DNA of 43,114 nucleotides from Desulfovibrio sp. (lineage in GTDB: Bacteria; Desulfobacterota; Desulfovibrionia; Desulfovibrionales; Desulfovibrionaceae): NCBI GenBank assembly GCA_031273845.1, contig JAISRC010000190.1:1-43114 (forward strand). The letters run 5' to 3'. Below the pieces are notes generated by a model. The model had not been told where the DNA came from. It did no database searches and was given only the letters and a program-made list of their open reading frames with translations. Both the position numbers and the translations under genes were made by a program. How positions within the stretch are numbered: position 1 is the first letter of the stretch; the number at the start of each line of letters is the position of its first letter. Shown here one piece after another: positions 7,574 through 17,440 of this stretch.

Positions 7574-9538
7574 TTATTCGAAATCCGCCGTCGCGGAAGC
7601 GATTGCCGCTTCGGAGGCAGCGAGGCGTTCCAGCAGTTTTTCCGCGTCGTTTTGCAGAGCATAATACGCTTTCAGCAACTCCGTGGTCCGGGCGGAATCG
7701 GCGCAGACCTCCGGCAGGGCCAGCAGGCGTTCCGTTTCGCCCTGCCGGGCCAGGGTATCCTCAAGCTCGCGCTCCAGAAGCGCGTGTCTGTCATGCAGGG
7801 GCTTCAGTTTCCGAGCCAAGGTTTTGCGCACTTCCGCCGCATCGCGTTTGCGCTGTTTTTGCTCCTCGCGGCTGAGGCCGCTCAGACGGGAACTTTCCGT
7901 GCGCCGCAGGGCCGCGGCCCCGGCGCTTTGCCCCCCGACGAGCGCGCGGCGGAAGGCGGCGTATTCCGCAAAACCGCCGTCGAAGACGGTAAACCCTTGC
8001 GGGGTCAGGGCCCAGATGCTGTCCGCCGCCTCGTTCAGTAGATGCCGGTCATGGGCCACCATTAGCAGGGTGCCGGAAAACAGGGACAAGGCTTCGACCA
8101 GGGCTTCGCGGCTTTCCAGGTCCAGATGGTTGGTCGGCTCGTCCAGAATGAGAAAATCGGCGCGGGCCAGAAAAAGGGTCGCCAGAGAAAGACGGCTTTT
8201 TTCACCCCCCGACAGGCTGCCCACGCTGCGCTCGAAATAGTCCCGGCCGAGCATGAACAGGCCGAGCACGCTCATCAGTTCCTCCTCCGTGGTGCGCGGG
8301 TCCGAGAGGCGGCGGATTTCCCCCGTCACCGTGCCGGCAGGGTCCATGGAATCAAGGCGGTGCTGGGAAAAATAACCGGCTTTGACGTTCCGCCCCATGA
8401 CTATGCTGCCGCACTCGCGTTCCAGGCCGCCGGTGATCAGCCGAAGCAGCGTGGATTTGCCGCAGCCGTTGGGGCCGGCCAGAGCGATTTTCTGCCCCCG
8501 GTAAATATTGAAAGACAGGGAATCCCATAGGCGTATGCCGTCGGAAAAGACAAAGCGCAGGTCGGCAACGGCGAGCACGGTGCGCTCCGAGCGTTGCGGC
8601 TCCGGCCAGCGGAAGCGCAGTTCACGGCGGCGCTGTTCCGGGCGCAGGCCTTCCAGTTCCTTTTCCAATTTTTTTGCCGACTTCTGCCGGGACGCCGCCT
8701 GCCTCGCCTTGCTCGCCTTGGCCCGGAAACGGCGCACAAAGTCCATCTTGCGCTCCAGTTCGGCCCGCGCCCCGGCTTCCTCGCGCGCCCGGCGCTCTTC
8801 CTGTTCTTCCTGCATTTCCAGGAATCTGCTGAACGCGCCCTTGCGGTAAACAGCCCTGCCGTTGCCCGGCAGATAGAGCAGGTGCGTGCCCACCCGGTCC
8901 ATGAACACCCGGTCGTGGGCCACGAAGACCAGTATACCTTCGTATTCGAGGAGGAACTTTTCCAGGCCCTCGACGGACTCCAGATCCAGATGGTTGGTCG
9001 GTTCGTCCAGAAGCAGGATGTCCGACCCGGCAGCCAGAGCGCGCGCCAGCTTGGCCCTCTCGCGCATGCCGCCGGAGAGGTCGCGCAGGGGCACATCGAG
9101 GCGGGAGGAAGAGAAACCCAGGCAGGAAAGGACTGCCTCGGCCTTGTGCTCGGGGCTGAAGCCGCACTTCTGCTCCATCTCGTGCCGGCGTTCGGAGAGA
9201 CGGGCAAGGGCGCTTTCGTCCCCGAGGGACTTTTCCCAGTCGGCCCAGAATTCGTTCCAGTCCGGCAGGGCTTCCTGAACAAAGGAGCGCAGGGGCCGGC
9301 TCAAGGCATGCTCGCCGAGTTCCTGCTCCACATAGCCGATCCCTGCCCCGCGCGCAGCGCCTGCCGTGCCCGAATCAGGCTCCTCGCGCCCGGCCAGCAT
9401 GCGCAGCAGGGTGGATTTGCCGCCTCCGTTGGGACCGCACACGCACAGGCGCGAACCGGCCTGTATCTCCAGGGAGAAGTCCTCAAGGATGACGCGGTTG
9501 CCGTAGCTTTTGGAGAGATTTCGGATGCTCAGGTGCAT
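7574..9538 (-). CDS. ABC-F family ATP-binding protein (Uup/YheS-like)
   Basis: Two ABC domains: GPNGGGKSTLL / LSGGMRERAKLARAL / LLLDEPTNHLDL and GPNGCGKSTLL / LSGGEKSRLSLATL / LILDEPTNHLDL. Confidence 0.95.
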   Translation of the reverse strand: MHLSIRNLSKSYGNRVILEDFSLEIQAGSRLCVCGPNGGGKSTLLRMLAGREEPDSGTAGAARGAGIGYVEQELGEHALSRPLRSFVQEALPDWNEFWADWEKSLGDESALARLSERRHEMEQKCGFSPEHKAEAVLSCLGFSSSRLDVPLRDLSGGMRERAKLARALAAGSDILLLDEPTNHLDLESVEGLEKFLLEYEGILVFVAHDRVFMDRVGTHLLYLPGNGRAVYRKGAFSRFLEMQEEQEERRAREEAGARAELERKMDFVRRFRAKASKARQAASRQKSAKKLEKELEGLRPEQRRRELRFRWPEPQRSERTVLAVADLRFVFSDGIRLWDSLSFNIYRGQKIALAGPNGCGKSTLLRLITGGLERECGSIVMGRNVKAGYFSQHRLDSMDPAGTVTGEIRRLSDPRTTEEELMSVLGLFMLGRDYFERSVGSLSGGEKSRLSLATLFLARADFLILDEPTNHLDLESREALVEALSLFSGTLLMVAHDRHLLNEAADSIWALTPQGFTVFDGGFAEYAAFRRALVGGQSAGAAALRRTESSRLSGLSREEQKQRKRDAAEVRKTLARKLKPLHDRHALLERELEDTLARQGETERLLALPEVCADSARTTELLKAYYALQNDAEKLLERLAASEAAIASATADFE

Positions 9539-9629
9539 TTACGGATTTCCGCAGGGAAATATAACCATCGGTGTTTTTTCGGCTTCGGTAAGGAAAGGGC
9601 CGGTTGCGGATTGAAATGGAACCGCGGGA

Positions 9630-10688
9630 TCAGGTTCCGAGAGAGTCTATAATCGCGCAGATTTCCGCCGGGTGCAGGTCTTCGCCGTTATCCTCAAGAC
9701 GCAGGATTTCGGCCGCTGTGCCCACCCGCGAGGGCCGTTCCGCCAGCAGAATGCGGATGCGGCGCCCACCCTGCTCCTGCTCCTGCTCCAGGTTCAGTAT
9801 CCAGGCATCATCCTGCTCTTCCCATACGAACCTGAAATGGCGGGGCGGGGCGAAACTGAACACGAGCATGGCCTTGAGATCGTTCAGGGAAAAGCGTCCC
9901 CGCTTTCTCCCTCCCGCTCCGACATAGCCGCCGTGCCCGGCCGCGGCGACCAGAGGCAGGGCGAGAAAACGGCGCGGAGGCTCGGCGGCGGGGCTTTTCG
10001 GCATGCGGGGCGCGTCGGGGGTCGGGCCGCGGGTCCCCGGCGTATCCTGCCTGCGCAGGGGAATAACGCGGCAGACTTGCCCGGCCGGCTCGTCATCTGT
10101 CCGTCCGGAAAGTCCGGGTGCCTGTCCGGACGGCCCTGTGTCCGCCTGTCCCGAGCCTTCGGGCGCCTGTCCGGACGGCTCCGCGTCCGCCTGTCCGGAG
10201 CTTTCGCGCACATGCCCGAAGCCGTCGGGCGACTGTCCGGGGCCTGCGGGGACGGCCGGTCCCGCGCCCGCGGGGGTTGTCTGCAGGAGCGCGGCCAGAC
10301 GGTCCAGGCGTTTGATGATTTCCTTCTGGCCCTGGAAGACGGCGACCATGCTCCGGGCCAGTCCGGCGAGGGCGGCGTTGCGTTCCGGCGGATGTTCTTT
10401 GCCTTCCCCTCGCGCGGGCCGCCGCTCGGGAGTCTCGGCAGGCGGGGCGGCGATCCAGGCGAATTCTCCGGCCAGACGCGCGCGGACTTCGTCAACGCCC
10501 AGACCGTGTTCGAACAGGTCGCGGATGCGCCGCGCAACACGCAGGGCATCCTCGCCGAAACGGATGGGTTTGCCGTAGCCTGCTACGGGGATGCATCCGG
10601 GGAACTTGCGCCGGTAACTTTTGACGGTGGTTTCGGAAACGCCCAGCAGCCGGGACAAATCCTTATGGGTGAATTCTTTGCCGCTCAT
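9630..10688 (-). CDS. MerR-like HTH protein with low-complexity repeat linker
   Basis: N-terminus MSGKEFTHKDLSRLLGVSETTVKSYRRKFPGCIPVAGYGKPIRFGEDALRVARRIRDLFEHGLGVDEVRARL. Central SGQADAEPSGQAPEG repeats. Distinct C-terminal domain. Confidence 0.8.
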   Translation of the reverse strand: MSGKEFTHKDLSRLLGVSETTVKSYRRKFPGCIPVAGYGKPIRFGEDALRVARRIRDLFEHGLGVDEVRARLAGEFAWIAAPPAETPERRPARGEGKEHPPERNAALAGLARSMVAVFQGQKEIIKRLDRLAALLQTTPAGAGPAVPAGPGQSPDGFGHVRESSGQADAEPSGQAPEGSGQADTGPSGQAPGLSGRTDDEPAGQVCRVIPLRRQDTPGTRGPTPDAPRMPKSPAAEPPRRFLALPLVAAAGHGGYVGAGGRKRGRFSLNDLKAMLVFSFAPPRHFRFVWEEQDDAWILNLEQEQEQGGRRIRILLAERPSRVGTAAEILRLEDNGEDLHPAEICAIIDSLGT

Positions 10689-12100
10689 TGCGCGGACCCG
10701 CCCTGTCCCTGAGCGGACGCGTATTCCTCAAGGTCGGCATCGCCGTTCAGCAGTGAACGCATCCGGCCGCACTCGCTTCTGAACGCTTCGAGTCTGGCTT
10801 TGGGCACGGCCTCGTCACGCGGGGAGAGCACTTTTTCCGGGTTCAGAAAACGTCCGTCCTTTTTCATGCGGAAATCAAGGTGCGGCCCTGTGGCGTAGCC
10901 CGTGCTGCCGACGAAGCCGATGACTTCGCCCTGGCGCACGCGGCCTCCCTGTTTCAGGTTGCGGGCAAAGCCGCTCAGGTGCATGTACATGGATTCGTAG
11001 CCGCCGGAGTGCTTGAGCACGACATAGTTGCCCGCGCCGCGCCCGAAGCCGCGAAAGGTCACCACGCCGCCGCCTATGGCCTTGACCGGGGTGCCGGTCG
11101 GCGCCGCATAGTCCACGGCCGGGTGCGCCCGCACTATGTGCAGGATGGGATGCAGGCGCGCCGAACTGAAACGGGAGCTGATGCGCGTGAAGGAGAGGGG
11201 AGCCTTCAAAAAGGCCCGTTTCAGACTCTCGCCCGCGGCTGTGAAAAAGGCGTTGTTGCCGAAACTGTCCTTGAAGCGGAAGGCCTCGAACTTCTTTTTC
11301 TTATTGACGAATTCCGCGACGGGAATGTTGCCGTATCCCTTGAATTCTCCGTCGCGCCAACGTTTTTCCACCAGCATGCGGAAGGAATCGCCGGGTTGCA
11401 GGTCGCGTATGAAATTGATTTCCCAAGCGAAGATATCCGCGAGACGCACGGCCAGAACCGGGTTTTCCCCAAGCAAAGACATGGTTTCAAAAAGATTGGA
11501 GTCTATGCTGCCTTCCACACGCGCAAGTCGGATTTCGTACTCGATCTTTTCCAGGGACGCCTTCCAGCGGATGGCGCTGCCCTCGATTTCACGCACGATG
11601 ACCAGACGGTTGTTGTCGTCGGCCTCGTATTCAAAGCGGACCAGATCGCCCTGATCCAGCCATACGGCATAGGGCCGGCCCGCCCGGATGCGGGACAGGG
11701 GCCAGGCGTCTTTGGCCGCTTCCACAAGAGAACTGACGGCGGCAGGGGAAAGCCACTGTTGCAGCACGGCGCCGGCAGTGTCTCCGGGGGCGATTTCTCC
11801 CCTGATCAGGCCGGAGCTTTCCTCTTCTTCCTCTTGGGCGGTTTCACCCGGTTCGGGTTGAAAATAGGCTTCGGGGAGTTCGGTCAAGGTCCCTTCTTCC
11901 TGTTCCGCGGGTACGGCGGCAACAGGCTCATCGCCCTGTCTGACGGGTTCCCTGTCGGTAAACTCCGCATAGAAAAAAACGGCGACCAAAAGCACGCCGA
12001 TGAAGGCGGCCAAGTATCCCGCTCCCTCAAGCCTGCGCTCGGCAAAGCGCGGCGTCGGTCTGAATTTCCCCCGGTGTCCGCCTTTTTTCAAGTCTTTCAT
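10685..12100 (-). CDS. M23-family peptidoglycan endopeptidase
   Basis: HPILHIVRAHPAVDYAAPTGTPVKAIGGGVVTFRGFGRGAGNYVVLKHSGGYESMYMHLSGF...GEVIGFVGSTGYATGPHLDFRM. Stop codon overlaps the start of the MerR-like gene. Confidence 0.93.
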   Translation of the reverse strand: MKDLKKGGHRGKFRPTPRFAERRLEGAGYLAAFIGVLLVAVFFYAEFTDREPVRQGDEPVAAVPAEQEEGTLTELPEAYFQPEPGETAQEEEEESSGLIRGEIAPGDTAGAVLQQWLSPAAVSSLVEAAKDAWPLSRIRAGRPYAVWLDQGDLVRFEYEADDNNRLVIVREIEGSAIRWKASLEKIEYEIRLARVEGSIDSNLFETMSLLGENPVLAVRLADIFAWEINFIRDLQPGDSFRMLVEKRWRDGEFKGYGNIPVAEFVNKKKKFEAFRFKDSFGNNAFFTAAGESLKRAFLKAPLSFTRISSRFSSARLHPILHIVRAHPAVDYAAPTGTPVKAIGGGVVTFRGFGRGAGNYVVLKHSGGYESMYMHLSGFARNLKQGGRVRQGEVIGFVGSTGYATGPHLDFRMKKDGRFLNPEKVLSPRDEAVPKARLEAFRSECGRMRSLLNGDADLEEYASAQGQGGSAQ

Positions 12101-12360
12101 GGCCGGTGCGGTCTCAGGCAGACAGGCAGGGCGCGTCCCGCGGCCCGGAATGTTCGGCGCGGAAGGGCGCGGCCGCCGTTCCGCGCCGAAAAAGAAGGGT
12201 CATACGCGCACAAAGACGCCGGGAGCTTACCGCAACTCCGCCGTCTGTCCGGGGAAAAAGAAGGTCGGTACGCGCAAAAGGACGTCCCGGCCGGGTACGG
12301 CGATGCGGGAACGGCGCGGCAGGGCGATGCCGGGCACAGAGCGCGTACCCGGAGTCGGGC

Positions 12361-12717
12361 TCAATCCTCAATGCCCGCGACAACGGCGACATACTCGTCG
12401 AGGGCGTTTTCCAATTCACCAAGGTGCATGACGACGCCCGCCATGTCATCCGCCTTGGCGGCCTGTTCCAGTTGCTGCGCGGCGGCGTAGACCGCGGTGA
12501 TGGAAAGGTTGGCGGACGAGCCTTTGAGGGAATGGGCCTGTTCCCGCACTTCGTCGGTGTTGCCGGACATGACGGCATCGTTCAGTTTTTCCTTGATCTT
12601 GGGGGCATCGCCGGCCACTTGGCGCAAAAGTTTGAGATACAGCTTTTTGTTGCCGGCGACGCGGGGAAGCCCGCTGGCGACATCAATGCCCGGAAGGCTG
12701 GAAGAAAGGTCGGACAC
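12361..12717 (-). CDS. Stand-alone HPt (histidine phosphotransfer) protein
   Basis: ...EVREQAHSLKGSSANLSITAVYAAAQQLEQAAKADD... Confidence 0.88.
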   Translation of the reverse strand: MSDLSSSLPGIDVASGLPRVAGNKKLYLKLLRQVAGDAPKIKEKLNDAVMSGNTDEVREQAHSLKGSSANLSITAVYAAAQQLEQAAKADDMAGVVMHLGELENALDEYVAVVAGIED

Positions 12718-12878
12718 GCTTTGACTCCTGTCACTTGTCGCGTCTTTTCGGCCGGTCGGGTTCCGCAGGACGCGGGACTGCGGTTTTTGCCGGTTCCGGC
12801 GCTGCGGCGGCGCGCACGGCGTCGGACTACGCTCCGTAACCTAAACCTTTTAACGGATATGTCAACGGAATAATGCGC

Positions 12879-13062
12879 CCATAATCCGTTGCGCCCTGTC
12901 GTTCCGAGGTGCAGTTGAAAGGCCTGTAAGCATTGCCGCACAGCGTATTGTCATTCTGAGCCGAAGACGAAGAATCCATCTTGGTGCCTTGAAAAAACAA
13001 ACCCCGAAGAGGGACACTTCGCTACGCTCAGAATGACGGACAGAAAGCGTGGTGGATTTCGG
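12879..13062. mobile_element. MITE-like element (family S)
   Basis: CCATAATCCGTTGCG...GCGTGGTGGATTTCGG flanked by GCGC on both sides (12875-12878 and 13063-13066). Closely similar to 38621-38807. Confidence 0.75.
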
Positions 13063-13147
13063 GCGCCGGAATCCGTTACGGTCCGGAGCCGGCGCGGCTG
13101 AATTTTTCCGTTGCGATATTTTTCGGACTTTTTATCGGCGGCCGGGT

Positions 13148-13756
13148 TCAGCGGGTATTGTAAGCGGCTTCGCCTTCCCGCAGATAGGGCAACAGCGTTT
13201 CCAGCCAGACAGCGTAGGCGGCGGGCAGGAGATGCACGCCGTCAATGCCGTAGCCGGGACCCAACGCGCCGCCGGCATCCGCCAGTTTGTCGTACAGGTT
13301 GATATAGACCGATCCCGTGTCCTCCGCCGTCTTTGCAAGCATCCTGTTCAACGTGCGGATATTTTCGTTTATCCGGTCCCGCAGGTCGAAGTCACACGCA
13401 GTCGGCGCCAGTGAACAGATGTACAGTACGCATCCCGGTATCTCCCGCAGCAGGGTTTGACAGATCGTAAAGTGTCCGCGGGCGATCTCCGCAAGGCCCG
13501 CGTTTATACGCGGTTCTTCGTTACCCGAAAAACAGTATATCCCGAACAGATCATTTATGCCGATCTGCAGGAAGATTTTGTCGGGTTTGAACGCAATTAC
13601 CCGGTTGATCCGGGCAAGGACATCCGCCGTAGTGTCGCCGTCCATGCCGAAGTTGTGTATATTCTTGTCAGGGACGGCCCGTCGCCAGTCAAACCTGTAT
13701 GTCAGACTGTCCCCGAGCATGACTGTACACTGCCTTGTCGCAGTCGGCTTATCCAT
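13148..13756 (-). CDS. SGNH/GDSL-type hydrolase
   Basis: VMLGDSLTYRFDW..., IHNFGMDGDTTADVLARI, IFLQIGINDLFG, ...GYGIDGVHLLPAAYAVWLETL. Confidence 0.88.
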   Translation of the reverse strand: MDKPTATRQCTVMLGDSLTYRFDWRRAVPDKNIHNFGMDGDTTADVLARINRVIAFKPDKIFLQIGINDLFGIYCFSGNEEPRINAGLAEIARGHFTICQTLLREIPGCVLYICSLAPTACDFDLRDRINENIRTLNRMLAKTAEDTGSVYINLYDKLADAGGALGPGYGIDGVHLLPAAYAVWLETLLPYLREGEAAYNTR

Positions 13757-13784
13757 ACGCAGTACTTTACCTTGCAGTATTTTA

Positions 13785-13922
13785 CCTTACAGTATTTCAC
13801 GCTTGGGACTGTCGCTTACGACGGGCAAAGCCCGCCTGCTCCAATCCCGCGACAGGAATTTGCCGGCAACTCCTTGCAGGGCGGATACATTTTTTCAAAG
13901 TTAATCTGCTCCGGCCGTAGCG
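13785..13922. repeat. Mosaic palindromic repeat (family P)
   Basis: CACGCTTGGGACTGTCGCTTACGACGGGCAAAGCCCGCCTGCTCCAATCCCGC...GGCGGATACATTTTTTCAAAGTTAATCTGCTC. Confidence 0.7.
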
Positions 13923-13937
13923 GCACGTCTTTTATTA

Positions 13938-13962
13938 CCCGGAAATTTTCCGGGCGTTTTTT
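13938..13962 (+). terminator. Rho-independent-type terminator
   Basis: CCCGGAAATTTTCCGGG followed by CGTTTTTTC on the + strand. Confidence 0.65.
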
Positions 13963-14181
13963 CAAATAGCCGCAGGCGAAAATTTTGTAAAGATTGACTT
14001 TGCATTCGTATGTGCGTAATTTTGCCGGTACTCCCCAAGTTATGCCCCGACGCGGCAGGGGGTTCTGCGCGTGCAGGAGGCGGGTCCGACGGTCTCTCCG
14101 GAACGGTTCATGGGGATCGCCGCCGAGGGGGGGCTGTCGCCGCGATACTTATGCCCCGGCGCAAATTGAGAGGGGGCGAAA

Positions 14182-17100
14182 ATGAAAAACAAAAGTTCCT
14201 GGATCACATCCTATACGGCGGCGCTTATCGTCTTCTGGACGATGCTTCTGGCGCTTTCCTTCTTCTTCAATTACCGCAACGCGTATTCAAACGCCGAAGC
14301 CGCCGCGCATATCCAGGCCGCAACCGCCTTTGAAAAAGACGTGATCTACCGGCGCTGGAACTCCATGAGCGGCATCTACGCCGTCGCTTCCGACTTCGTT
14401 CCCCCCAATCCCTACCTGGACCCCGAGGGCAGGGACATCGCCGTCGGACCCGACCTCCTCCTCACCAAAGTCAACCCGGCCTATATGACACGACTGGTGC
14501 ACGAATTAGGCGCGCTGACATCCGGCATCCAGGGCCACATCACCAGTACCGACCCGATCCGGCCGGCCAACAAGCCCGATGCCTGGGAAAGCGCGGCCCT
14601 GAAAATTCTGGAGGCCGGCGGGAACAACGGGGAAATTTCCGAAGTGGTCAACAGGGACGGCAAACCCTACCTGCGCTTCATGGGCGTTCTGCTTACCGAG
14701 CCGAGCTGTGTGATCTGTCACCCTGATTACACCGTGGGTTCTCTGCGCGGCGGCATTTCCGTGGAAGTGCCCATGGATCCCTTCCTGGCTGCCGCGGACA
14801 GTACCGTCAAATCTCTGGCCGTTTCCCATTCCGGCATCTGGCTGCTGGGTCTGTTCACCTTCCTCGGCGGTTCGCGCAGTATTTCGAGGCGCATCAAAGA
14901 ACGCGACCGCGCGCAGGATACCCTGGAAAAGCTCACGAAAGAGCTGGAAGCCATGGTGGTCGCCCGTACCGAGGATGTGCGGGACCGGCAGCGGCAACTG
15001 CGGGCCTTTATGGATAATACGGACGCAGCCGTGTACATGAAGAACACGATGCGCGAATTCATCATGGTCAACAACCGCTTTGCCGACATGTTGGACGTCT
15101 CGCCCGACGACCTCATCGGCAAGGTCGCTCCCGTCGGCTTTCCCGCGGAGGCGGAGGCGCGTATCCGCGAATGCGAAGAGCGCGTGCTGGCCGGCAAGCA
15201 GGGCAAAGCCGGCGTCGAGGCGGAGCTCTTCCACACCCCTGATGCCCTGTTTCCGCCGCACAGCGCCTCCTTCTTTCCCATAATCAGCAACGAGAACGAC
15301 GAGCTCACCGGCCTCGGCTGCGTCATGGTGGATATAACCAAGCAGAAACTGGTGGAGGAAACCCTGATTGAGACCAAGGTGGCCGCGGAAAGGGCCAACC
15401 AGACCAAAAGCGCTTTTCTGGCCAACATGAGCCATGAAATCAGAACGCCCCTCAACGGCGTGCTGGGCATGGCGGATCTGCTGCTGCGCACCGGACTCAA
15501 CGAGGACCAAGCCTCCATGGTCGCCACCATCAAAAGCAGCGGCGACAGCCTGTTGGCCGTGCTCAACGACATCTTGGACTTCTCCAAAATCGAAGCCGGC
15601 AAGATGGTTGTGGAGAACGCGCCTTTCAATCTGCGCGACACGGTCTTCGGGGCCGTGAAAAGCATGGTCCCCATGGCTTACAAGAAAAAAATCGAATTCA
15701 TCGTCAATATCGCGGCCGCCATACCCGACAACCTCTCCGGCGACGCTCAGCGCCTGCGCCAGATACTGCTGAACCTGCTGAACAACGCCGTCAAGTTCAC
15801 CAAAGAAGGCGAAATAGTGGTGGCCGCGCAGTTTTTGGGGAAAAGCGAGGACGCGGTATGCATGCGCATAAGCGTTACCGATACGGGCATAGGCATCCCC
15901 CCGGAGAAACAACTGCGCATCTTCGCCGCCTTTGAGCAGGCGGATTCCTCCACCACGCGCCAATACGGCGGCACCGGGCTGGGACTGGCCATCAGTTCCA
16001 GACTGGCTGTGCTCATGGGCTCCGAACTTTGTCTGGAAAGCCGACCCGGTTACGGCAGCACCTTCTGGCTGGATCTGACCCTCCCCTGCTCGGAGGAAGC
16101 GACCTCCAAAGCGATGGTCCCGGCCGCCGCTCTGGCCGGCCGAAAAGTCCTGGCGGTGGACGACAACCCCACCAACCGGAGCATCATCCGGGAACAACTG
16201 GAAAGTTGGAAGATGCAGGTTGCAGTCTGCTCCGACACGGACGAGGCCATGCGCTTTCTGCGCATGGCAGGCAACAGCGGGAGCCAGTATGAACTGGTGA
16301 TCACCGACATGCAGATGCCGGAAAAGGACGGCACTGACCTGGCCCGGCTGATGGCCGAGGAGCCGACATTCCGGGGCATTCCGGTCATCCTGCTTTCTTC
16401 CGGCGATCAGCGGGTTCGGAAGGAGGCCGCCGCGCGGTTCAGCGCCGTGCTGACCAAACCTGTGCGCCCGGAGGAACTCCTTCGCGCCGTCAGCGCGGCC
16501 CTTGCTGTTTGGGAAAGCACGGACGTCAGCCGGATGCGGACGCCGGCCACGGACAAGGCCAGGCCCTCCGACGTTTCCCTACATGTCCTGCTGACGGAAG
16601 ACATGGAAATGAACCGGCTTGTGGCCCTGCGCATGCTGCGCGACCTGGGGCATTCCGTAAGTATGGCGGAGAATGGCCGACAGGCATTGGAACTGCTTGA
16701 GCAGGAGCGCTTCGACATGGTGTTCATGGATATTCAGATGCCGGTGCTGGACGGCGTGCAGACCACTCGGATTATCCGCGAAAAGGAAGCATCCGACCCC
16801 TCGCGGGGACATATTCCCATCGTGGCCATGACCGCCCATGCCATGAAGGAAGACCGGGAAAAATATCTGGCCGCCGGCATGGACGGCTACCTGTCAAAAC
16901 CTGTATTCCTTGCTGATCTGGTCAAAATCATTGAGGAAATGGTCCCCCTGTGCGATCCGGACGCACGGCGCACGGCCGGCCCCGCCGCGCCGCCTGCGAA
17001 GGCGCCTGAAGCGTCGCCCGCGGAGGAAGACGAGGCAGCGGCGGCGGCCGTAGACGCGGCACAGGATGCCTCGACCTTTTTCGATCCGGAAATCATTGAC

Positions 17101-17427
17101 GGGTCCTTTTACGGCGATGCGGAGCTTATGTGCCGGAGCATGGAGTTTTACATCCAAGATTCCGGCCGACTCTTGGCCGGCATCGACACCGCGATCTCCG
17201 CCGGCGACAATACCAAACTGACCGAGGACGCGCACGCGCTCAAAGGCATTACCGGCTACTACACCGCCGGAGAAGTCTATCGGAACTGTCTGGCTCTGGA
17301 GCAGGCCGGGAGCACCGGCAGGCTGCCGGAAGACAGGCCCGCCCTGGCCGAACTGTATGCCGTTGTACGGACGCAGGTGGAGCAAATGCAGGAAGTGATG
17401 AAGGTCCGCATCGCAGCCGGGGGGTGA
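14182..17427 (+). CDS. Hybrid sensor histidine kinase: DUF3365-like sensor with CxxCH, PAS, HisKA, HATPase, two receivers, HPt
   Basis: EPSCVICHPDYTVGSLRGGISVEVPMD; MSHEIRTPLNGVLGMADLLL; GGTGLGLAISSRL; VITDMQMPEKDG; VFMDIQMPVLDG; AHALKGITGYY. Confidence 0.93.
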   Translation: MKNKSSWITSYTAALIVFWTMLLALSFFFNYRNAYSNAEAAAHIQAATAFEKDVIYRRWNSMSGIYAVASDFVPPNPYLDPEGRDIAVGPDLLLTKVNPAYMTRLVHELGALTSGIQGHITSTDPIRPANKPDAWESAALKILEAGGNNGEISEVVNRDGKPYLRFMGVLLTEPSCVICHPDYTVGSLRGGISVEVPMDPFLAAADSTVKSLAVSHSGIWLLGLFTFLGGSRSISRRIKERDRAQDTLEKLTKELEAMVVARTEDVRDRQRQLRAFMDNTDAAVYMKNTMREFIMVNNRFADMLDVSPDDLIGKVAPVGFPAEAEARIRECEERVLAGKQGKAGVEAELFHTPDALFPPHSASFFPIISNENDELTGLGCVMVDITKQKLVEETLIETKVAAERANQTKSAFLANMSHEIRTPLNGVLGMADLLLRTGLNEDQASMVATIKSSGDSLLAVLNDILDFSKIEAGKMVVENAPFNLRDTVFGAVKSMVPMAYKKKIEFIVNIAAAIPDNLSGDAQRLRQILLNLLNNAVKFTKEGEIVVAAQFLGKSEDAVCMRISVTDTGIGIPPEKQLRIFAAFEQADSSTTRQYGGTGLGLAISSRLAVLMGSELCLESRPGYGSTFWLDLTLPCSEEATSKAMVPAAALAGRKVLAVDDNPTNRSIIREQLESWKMQVAVCSDTDEAMRFLRMAGNSGSQYELVITDMQMPEKDGTDLARLMAEEPTFRGIPVILLSSGDQRVRKEAAARFSAVLTKPVRPEELLRAVSAALAVWESTDVSRMRTPATDKARPSDVSLHVLLTEDMEMNRLVALRMLRDLGHSVSMAENGRQALELLEQERFDMVFMDIQMPVLDGVQTTRIIREKEASDPSRGHIPIVAMTAHAMKEDREKYLAAGMDGYLSKPVFLADLVKIIEEMVPLCDPDARRTAGPAAPPAKAPEASPAEEDEAAAAAVDAAQDASTFFDPEIIDGSFYGDAELMCRSMEFYIQDSGRLLAGIDTAISAGDNTKLTEDAHALKGITGYYTAGEVYRNCLALEQAGSTGRLPEDRPALAELYAVVRTQVEQMQEVMKVRIAAGG

Positions 17428-17440
17428 CGCTTTGGACGCC

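Noticed and set aside
10075-10215. Possible CRISPR-like repeats
   Set aside because: The units are contiguous, in-frame and coding, with no unique spacers. No cas genes in the window.
10880-12490. 536-aa plus-strand ORF opposite the M23 peptidase gene
   Set aside because: Shadow ORF. Overlaps M23 and part of HPt on the other strand, no motif.
14506-16197. 563-aa minus-strand ORF opposite the hybrid kinase
   Set aside because: Shadow ORF, His/Gly-rich reverse-frame composition.
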